Shown: in pieces, positions 57,556 to 64,000 of the stretch | Position numbering within the stretch: the first letter of the stretch is position 1 | How the letters are laid out: each line of letters opens with the position of its first letter | From: Capitulum mitella | Taxonomy: Eukaryota > Arthropoda > Thecostraca > Pollicipedomorpha > Pollicipedidae | Assembly: GCA_030062745.1 (NCBI GenBank) | Contig: CP099850.1 | Span: 6,882,001-6,946,000, forward strand | Direction of reading: 5' to 3' | Length of the DNA stretch: 64,000 nt | Position numbers and translations under genes: made by a program | The notes under the pieces: generated by a model | Told to the model about the DNA's origin: nothing | What the model saw: only the letters and a program-made list of their open reading frames with translations | Database searches by the model: none

Positions 57556-57578
57556 CGATGCCCACCTATGGATATGAG

Positions 57579-57862
57579 GCACTGCTTTCGTCGCAGCGAG
57601 ATTAAAAAAACTGTTGAAATACATCAAAATGCGGGGCAGCATTCTGCAGACCACTTCACGAGATGGGCAGTGCAGAAATTTGAAGACTGGATCACTCGAA
57701 GGAATACTGGTTACCTTCTTCATGCTGTGGAAGCGGAGCGGCTTACACAAGCTTTTCGTCGTTTTTGTGGAAGGCCTAAGTCCAAAAATAAAATGTTACT
57801 TTTGCCAGTCTTATTAGGACATCGTTTAGGCTGTTTTCATTGGGCGTCTTACTTCTGTTAGT
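57579..57862 (+). pseudogene. Possible KIAA1958/Crypton-like (DUF3504-associated) fragment
   Basis: An open frame from 57568 reads HFTRWAVQKFEDWITRRN, EAERLTQAFRRF and LLLPVLLGHRLG. This order (TKWAxxxFxxWxxxRN, then an LNxxLxxF segment) is like the N-terminal part of KIAA1958/ZMYM-type proteins derived from Crypton recombinases. No core recombinase domain follows. The hAT element has landed at its left edge. The similarity is from memory and modest. Confidence 0.35.
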
Positions 57863-57869
57863 TTTTCCA

Positions 57870-59519
57870 GTATTTTCCTTCTGTATGATTTTCCAGTCGT
57901 TCTTCCTCTGCGTGCGTTTCTTTTTTTCGTTTTTGTTTTTTGTTTTATTTTCCTCTGAGTTACTAAAACGACGAAGTTAGACCGTATGTATGGGTGTACC
58001 GCGACCGTGAACCTGTGAATGACCGGGAATGATTGACATTTTTTCCTTTGTTTTGGAGAAGGAACTACTTTTCGTCTTGTACATGGTGTACCGTTTCCGG
58101 GACTAACATCATCGTCTTACTTCGGTGACGGAGAGATGACGTGCAAGACGGCGATATTTTTTTTTTTATTTCAGACGACGCTACTTTTTGTAATAAGTCA
58201 TTTTGAAAGCGAATGTCATTTGAACAAAATCGATTACAAGATAATTAACTAAAAACGTCATGGTAGAGTGGCACTTTATTGGAATGTCGTGAAAACAACT
58301 GGGTCGCCAGATTTGCCGAGAGACTGATGTACATTTTCCTTTTTCTGCAAGATAGGCTAGTAGCATGGCTGGAAGTTTTTGAAAATGGTTGGGTAGTCTG
58401 CGTAACATTTTAGACCGTTTCTTTTGAGTAATTGTTATAGGCTGTATTTTAAAATCTCTCAGTATTTGGAGATCAGAACCTTCCTATCCCCCCGATTTTC
58501 AGGCCATGGATAGCAGGTTTTTTGCCTTTGGACGTTAATAACATTTAAGGGAAAACTGATCAGTTTTATGGATCTGAGACGTTTTATGGATCTGCCAAGG
58601 CAGGCATTCCTTTGCATAATTTTGCACGCTGGTAGAAATACCACTTTGCGAAAATACAAACCTGCTTAAATATTGCGAAAGTTTTCATGAATTTACTTTC
58701 AATGATGTTTGACAATTTTCATACTCGTAGTCCTGGCCCTTGGACACCATTCGTTAGCAATTTCGACCATCGTTGAAATAAACCTAATTATGCTAAATTA
58801 AACAAAGTGAAAGCTGATTAGCGTAATCCATGTTTCATTGCAAACTACAGCTGAACGTAAAGAGCATGATTATTTGATCATCATGATCATTTTGTGACAT
58901 CATGACATCATGATGATTTCGTTACCGCAGCAAAGCTAATCTTATGTGTGATCATGCACTGCGGCTAGATCTTTGATATCTCAGACCGCCTTTCAAGTAT
59001 CTGAAGGGAAAGCCCGCAGGAACATAATATTTCGCCCAAAATGGGCCGCGTTCATTGTACTGCGGACCGTGAGGCTCTTGTTCTGCTGCAGATGGCGGGC
59101 CAAATTTTTTCACTCGGCAGAATGTTTTTTTTGCATCCAGTTTACGGACAAATGTTTGGGCTATCCCGTACTGGTCCTAGATTTTTGCCATCTGTCCTTT
59201 TTTTAAGTTGGCGAAGTGAAGAGCCGAGGAGGAGACCAAAAACTTACTTCCGATCTGCCGTCAGACGGCCACGACCGGCGATTCTGGTCCAGCAGGTAGT
59301 ACATCGTGAAAATGTACTTGGCGCAATATCTTGCTCATCCATGATGCAAATAGAACTATATCAGTCACTTCAATGCTATTTTGCGTTTGCGAGCTCCACG
59401 ACCGTTTGCGAGCCTGAGATAACGCTTTTTGTGACTTTCACGCCTGATATCGAGGTGAACCGACGAAGTAATTAATATACGCACAAAGATGTCATGTAAT
59501 GGGCGAAGAGCTAACAACG
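57870..59519. other. Unrecognised sequence
   Basis: AT-rich. It includes ATCATGAT-rich palindromic text at 58870-58920 and a 144-codon open frame starting at 59041 with no recognisable motif. Confidence 0.35.
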
Positions 59520-61228
59520 TGCATCGCATTGCAAATCCAAAAAATCGCATTGCAAATCCAAAGACGTTTTTCATTAAGCTCTCCCTTTACTGCGCACAAA
59601 GACATGCCGTCGCCACCGCCGTGGAGAGGTGCTTCGCGGGGTTGCCGGCTGTTGTATGCGGATGTTGTTCGATGTCGGTGTAGGGTGGAGAAGGATGACA
59701 AGGCAAATGACGCGGAAAGCTGCGTAATGAGCACAGTCAAGGAGACGCATTACCGAGGGTCGGAGGGAAGATACCACGAGTCAGGAGGGCGAGAACAGGA
59801 TGTTTGTCAATTTCTCCAGTGATAGGGAGATCGGCTCCCCTCCCCAGGCTGAGCCACCTACATTGTGAAGCGCTGGCAGGAATGTTGTTGGAGCAAGAAA
59901 TGCGTGTTTTACCGAGTAATGTAACAGTGAGGTATTTAGCGCAAAGGACTGCTCCGTAAGTCATCGGAACATGGCGAGAAGTGAATCCCTGTAGTGTCAT
60001 CACGACGGAGGAGTTCTCGGTAAGGTTTCAGAGATCATTTTCGTATGCCAAGCGCATCGCATGGTCGGCTCGACAAAAGGAGAGTGAGAAGTTCAAGGCC
60101 ATGTTAGACTGGCTCATGGACATATGCGCCTGCCGCTGTGCTATGCTGACATGCACTGAAGTAGGTTGTGATGGCCTCGAGAATTTGCAAATGCAATGCT
60201 CGTGCCCACGCCAAGACAAAGTCCCTGGAAAAGAGCGAATGTTCAAGGAAGGCCAAAGAAATCAAATGGGAGGACGAGAAACAATGCACATGTCACTTAT
60301 CGCACGTGCGTGCACAATGGCCGCCTGTTTTGCAACTTGTTGTTGTTCTGTTGTTTCATCAGTCTCCTTTGCGTTCCTACGTGCCGCACGCTTGGCAGTT
60401 TTCTGTAGCCTTCTTTTCTTATCCCAATCGGCAACTGACATCTGCATTTATCTTTGGAGCAGGAGGAATTGCTCCCATTTTGTTTCTTTCGTCTTTCATG
60501 AATATCCGCTCTTCAGGGATTTTGTGTACGCGATGGCAAGAGCACTGCACCTTCACGCAGCTATCACACCTTTCGCAACTATCGCAACATTTTTTCGGTG
60601 CGTGTCAGCATGGGGCAGCGGCTGGCGCATATAGCTGGTCTAGCTTGGCGATAAACTTATCCCGTCCTTTTACCGGGTTGACCGTGCGATGTGCTTTTTA
60701 TGGGAAAATTATTTCTGAAGGCTTGGAGCTGCCGAAAATTCGTCTGCCGTGATAGTGGGATTTATTTTTCTCGATATTCGAATGGCTTCTGCGGTAATCT
60801 TTTTCGTTAAATACATCAAAGTCACCGCATTCCTTGGTAAGATATACTCATACACATTTCTTGCTACAACATTCTTGCAAGGGCATTACGCATTGCACGC
60901 AACTTGCCCTGGGAGATGTGAGCTGATCTCCCTATCAGTAGAAAAACTGACAAACATCTTGCTTTTGTCTTGACTTCTGGCACCTTCCCTGCGAATCTCA
61001 TACGTCTCCTTGACTGTGCCCACCACGCAGCTCTCCGCATCATTTGCGTTGTCAACCGTGTATTCTACGAAAGCGAACAATATCCGCATGCGCATGTACA
61101 ACCGCCAGCAGCTCTGCACGGCACCTCCCGACGGCGGTGGCGGCGGCGGGCCTTTGTACGTAGTAAAGGAACAGCTGGAGGAAAAAGTCTTTGGGTTGGC
61201 AGTGTCATGAAGGTCCTGAACTTTCGCG
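59520..61228. mobile_element. 1.7-kb near-palindromic foldback element with coding arms
   Basis: The two halves are inverted copies about a centre near 60374. AATCCAAAGAC, CCTTTACT, CCGCCACCGCCGT and ATGCGGAT blocks on the left reappear complemented in order on the right. The inner arms also match (ATGAATATCCGCTC at 60499 against its inverted partner at 60246). On the plus strand the left arm encodes a Cys-rich segment ending CSCPRQDKVPGKERMF. On the minus strand the right arm encodes CSCHRVHKIPEERIFMKDER. Both have stops, so the element is decayed. The centre on the minus strand reads DWDKKRRLQKTAKRAARR. It appears to be a long-terminal-repeat-type DNA transposon, or two head-to-head copies, of a family I cannot name. 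Confidence 0.7.
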
Positions 61229-61257
61229 CGTGAGGTACACCTTTTGGTGTGTATTAA

Positions 61258-62465
61258 CCCTATTCCCGGAGGGCTAGACGGTATGGCCGATTCCCGGCAG
61301 GGGGGGCGGATTCGGCCCCCCCCCTGAGATCTCAAGAACTACTTATCCGATTTCATCGCAACAAACGGCAATCGATTTGCCGTGACGTGAACTACATTTT
61401 GATAAAAAGAAATTTTCAAAATTTTGAAATTTGTGGATACAGGGGGGCAAAAATGTCAAAATGGGGGGTACTTTTTGACTTCTTATAACTCCGTTGTTTA
61501 TGGACCGATTTCGATGAAACTGGCATCAATCGAGAGATTATGGATAGGGCTTTTACCATGGGTATGCAAATTTGAAATTTTGAGAAAATTCATGGGCGTT
61601 CACAGAGTTTCAAAAATAGGGGGATTAGTTTTCCAATAACGGAATGAACAAAAGAGGCCAAAACACTTTTTTAGCTTCTGCTAGTCATGTTATGCTAAAG
61701 AAGTACAAATCGCATTACAATGTTTGTATAATGTTAGCATAGGCGGTGCCAGGGACATAAAAAAGGGGGAACTGTCATGGTCACACGTTTCTCAGATCAA
61801 CTTGTGACCTTTGACCTTAAATGACCTCCAGTGACCTTGGGGTCTCCTGGAATGATGTCGTGTGCATTCAATATTATCTGTAAACGTTTTTAATCGATTA
61901 AATTCACTCTATTCCAAAAAATTCATTTTTTGGTTTTTGCGATATAGTGTACGTGCACTGACATTTTAGGTCATAGCTCCGTGACCTGACCTGATATCAA
62001 GCTGAAACTTGGTACAAAGGTAGAGGGCATCTTTCTACGTCATATATATTCCGGCTTTGGCATTTGAAAAAACGGCGCCGAAATTATTGCGAAAAAACAA
62101 ATTTTGACTTTTGACCTTGACCGGACCTTGTAAAGTGACCTCAGATAAACAAAATTACATATGCACATTGCCCAACTATTTAGCTATATATTCATATAAA
62201 GTTTTAAGTTCTATCTTAAAAACTCTGTTTTTGGCAGACATTTTCCTTTTACCCTCAACAGCGCCAAAAATGACCTGAGGTGCCTCCCAAAAACGTTGCC
62301 TGGCTCCGCCCCTGAGCAAAATAGAATTTCGAAATTTTGTCACGGCGCGTAGAAGGAATAGCTAGGAAAAGTCACCAAGTTTCGTGAAGCTGCGTCAAAA
62401 AGCCTGGAATTGGCAAGCAAAAAACCCGAGGGGGGCGGATTCCGCCCCCCCTGCCGGGAATAGGG
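61258..62465 (+). mobile_element. Family A TTAA element, copy 3 (best preserved)
   Basis: It is flanked by TTAA at 61254-61257 and 62466-62469. The ends are CCCTATTCCCGG and its complement CCGGGAATAGGG, 12 perfect bases. Both ends have a subterminal GC palindrome (GGGGGGCGGA, T, TCCGCCCCCC at 62430-62450; a similar one at about 61302-61322). The interior is rich in TGACCT half-sites (61805-61845, 61965-62000, 62110-62150). No ORF is long enough for a transposase. It is the reference copy for this family in the window. Confidence 0.85.
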
Positions 62466-62469
62466 TTAA

Positions 62470-64000
62470 CCACCAAGTCAGTTCACCTCGATATCAGTCT
62501 TAAACATTACGAAGAGCGTATTTTGGACTACCCAGGACAAAATTCAGCTTCCTAAATCCAAATAAATGAATTCAATTGCATTTTCCACATAATGCCGAGT
62601 CTAGCTATAACACTGAGACATTCTCGGAAAAAATATGAACTTGTGTTTTCCAACATCCCAGACGTGGGTTACACTGAAAAAATGTAGGCGTTTAAAATTC
62701 CAGAATTTGGTTTCCCGCTCCATCTTATTGGATATGTTTTACGAAAATCCACATCACCCATTTGATGAATACCTCCTTGACTGGTGGTAATTCCTAAGGC
62801 TTGTTTGAATGTTCAAAACAGATCTCGCTCATATCTCAAGACGAACAATTTTCTCGATTTCTGTTTGTCTCACATTACTGCGCGAGCCGTAGCTCAAAAG
62901 TAAAAGAAAGCTGAGGAATAACCCAGCCTTAGCTCACGTTTCAGGCTATTGTTCTGCCCGCCTCGCAATGTTTTGGCAGACCAAACATATTGCAAAAAGT
63001 CCGTCCGGAGACGTTAGTGTCATTACGTGATAAAAACAATGGATCCGAATTTGTTTTTTGTCCAGAATCTTCAGTAAACCCGAACAAAAAGGTAATGGAT
63101 ATTGATGGAGCAAACGCACCCTTCATGGCGGCATGGAAAGTGTTTGCTGGAATAGCAGAGTGTTGACCAAAAAATATCTTGACATACCAGAGTCCTAAAA
63201 ATTTTGGTTCAAATGCTTCGATGCAGCGTGAAGTTGCTCTACCCGCATCGTCTTTGCATCGTAGACCTAAGGCAGCAGTGCCAAATCACGCCAGGTATTT
63301 CGTAGTTCCTATGCTTTTTTACACAGGATCACTTTGTGAAGAAACAAACGAAAACGTCACCGCTTGAAAGGAAGGGTATCCGTATGTACTGTGTCGTCAC
63401 TGCTGTGAGAAAATTAATCCTTTGAGTGACGATTAGTAAACTAACATTCAGGTCCGGCTGCCAAATCCTCTGTCATGGAATGCCGTTTTCCAGCCACTGG
63501 GTGTTTTCCCTGGCCAATTCCAGTCAGTCAACCAGTTAGTCAGCCATTGTCCATTCTGGATGTCTGGATATCTAGCCTTCAAATGGTGCCCACTCAGCAT
63601 GCTAAAATAGGTCCTGGATATCGCTGATTGGTATTCGGGTAGGTGTACGGCCCGAATTGGTACAAAGGTGTAGTAGCCCATCTACATCTTCAAGATTTAG
63701 CGTAAAACCAAACAATTTTAAGGCCAAATGCAAGCCGCACAGCCGTCCTTGAAATCCGAACCTCATAGAAAACTGCATATGGCCCCCGGGGACCTGGTAA
63801 AGTCAGTACATGTTTTTCAAATGGGGAATGGACGAAGAGATTGTCACAGGGTGGTCCACGCTGTGTGGTTCATTCTGGCCTTTAATTTGAGATGCTGAGG
63901 CCGGTACCACTACTGTCTACTCCGGAAAGATTTCTTCAGGACCCACGAAAATGACGACGGTCTGTGTACCGTGACAGTCGACTAGCCAGTCGTGGAAAAA
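62470..64000. other. Unrecognised sequence to the window edge
   Basis: No supported exon, RNA gene or repeat family. Presumably it lies within the long third intron of the NWD-type gene, if that gene continues to the right. Confidence 0.35.

Larger units (their letters stand above)
53878..57570 (+). mobile_element. hAT-superfamily transposon, 3693 bp, internally degraded
   Basis: Perfect 12-bp terminal inverted repeats (CATAGGTGGGCA) and an 8-bp duplication (GATATGAG) define it. Both ends carry arrays of GTTACTCC in both orientations (53893-54065 and 57428-57555), probably transposase-binding or subterminal repeats. Inside are a TATA box (54262), a BED-finger exon (54571-54880), a nested inverted-repeat element (55022-55544) and a family A 3' remnant (ending at about 56383). 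I see no hAT catalytic or dimerisation domain, so it is probably non-autonomous. The identical target duplications and intact ends suggest a fairly recent move. Confidence 0.9.

Noticed and set aside
59041-59475. 144-codon plus-strand ORF
   Set aside because: No recognisable motif, ordinary composition, no splice or start context that stands out. Left as unsupported.
1-64000. CRISPR arrays or bacterial operons
   Set aside because: Direct repeats here are transposon ends, minisatellites or microsatellites. There are no evenly spaced identical repeats with unique spacers, and the genes are spliced.

Overview
This is a eukaryotic (metazoan) window. It holds spliced genes with GT-AG introns, GC-rich exons in AT-richer introns, many degenerate DNA transposons, microsatellites and minisatellites. 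No bacterial gene organisation is present. The very GC-rich exons, the CpG-rich promoter-like patch and the transposon types (TTAA-flanked non-autonomous elements, a hAT element with GTTACTCC arrays, GTAGCCAGG elements) suit an aquatic invertebrate, perhaps an arthropod such as a crustacean. The species cannot be fixed from the sequence alone.

Two host genes are supported. (1) A large minus-strand gene runs from about 31.1 kb down to a stop codon at 1799-1801. I could chain 17 exons with compatible intron phases into about 1,520 codons; the 5' end was not found. The product is a disordered, basic and Ser/Pro-rich protein. It has a central coiled-coil segment over several small exons, a Gln/His tract and three TQT/QTD motifs that resemble dynein light chain LC8 sites. 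I cannot name the family. Its biggest exon (25201-26636) carries a net one-base frame shift near 25.7 kb. (2) A plus-strand gene starts at 46156. Its first three exons (46156-46312, 48168-48256, 48635-48751) encode the conserved N-terminus of an NWD1/NWD2-type STAND NTPase (NACHT and WD repeat protein). The rest lies beyond the window. An RFX-type X-box sits about 530 bp upstream of its start codon.

Most of the remainder is mobile or repetitive DNA. Family A (about 1.2 kb, ends CCCTATTCCCGG, TTAA duplications) has full or near-full copies at 5.7, 33.0 and 61.3 kb, and partial copies at 47.5 and 56.3 kb. Family B (about 1.2 kb, ends CCCG plus a G-run) has copies at 15.8 and 20.2 kb. A third copy, at 48.9 to 53.6 kb, is split by a 3.8-kb GTAGCCAGG element whose interior is decayed GGGCCC-rich minisatellite. 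Both families are rich in AGGTCA nuclear-receptor-type half-sites. A hAT element with perfect 12-bp ends and an 8-bp target duplication lies at 53878-57570 and retains a BED-finger exon. A 1.7-kb near-palindrome at about 59.5-61.2 kb encodes the same Cys-rich motif on both arms. Also present are a DUF4371-like transposase pseudogene (31.4 kb), a LINE reverse-transcriptase pseudogene (36.4-37.0 kb), a possible KIAA1958/Crypton-like fragment (57.6 kb) and several minisatellites.

The coiled-coil gene and the NWD-type gene point away from each other. The roughly 14 kb between their identified 5' parts (31.1-46.1 kb) is mostly transposon and minisatellite debris. The two genes show no evident functional link.
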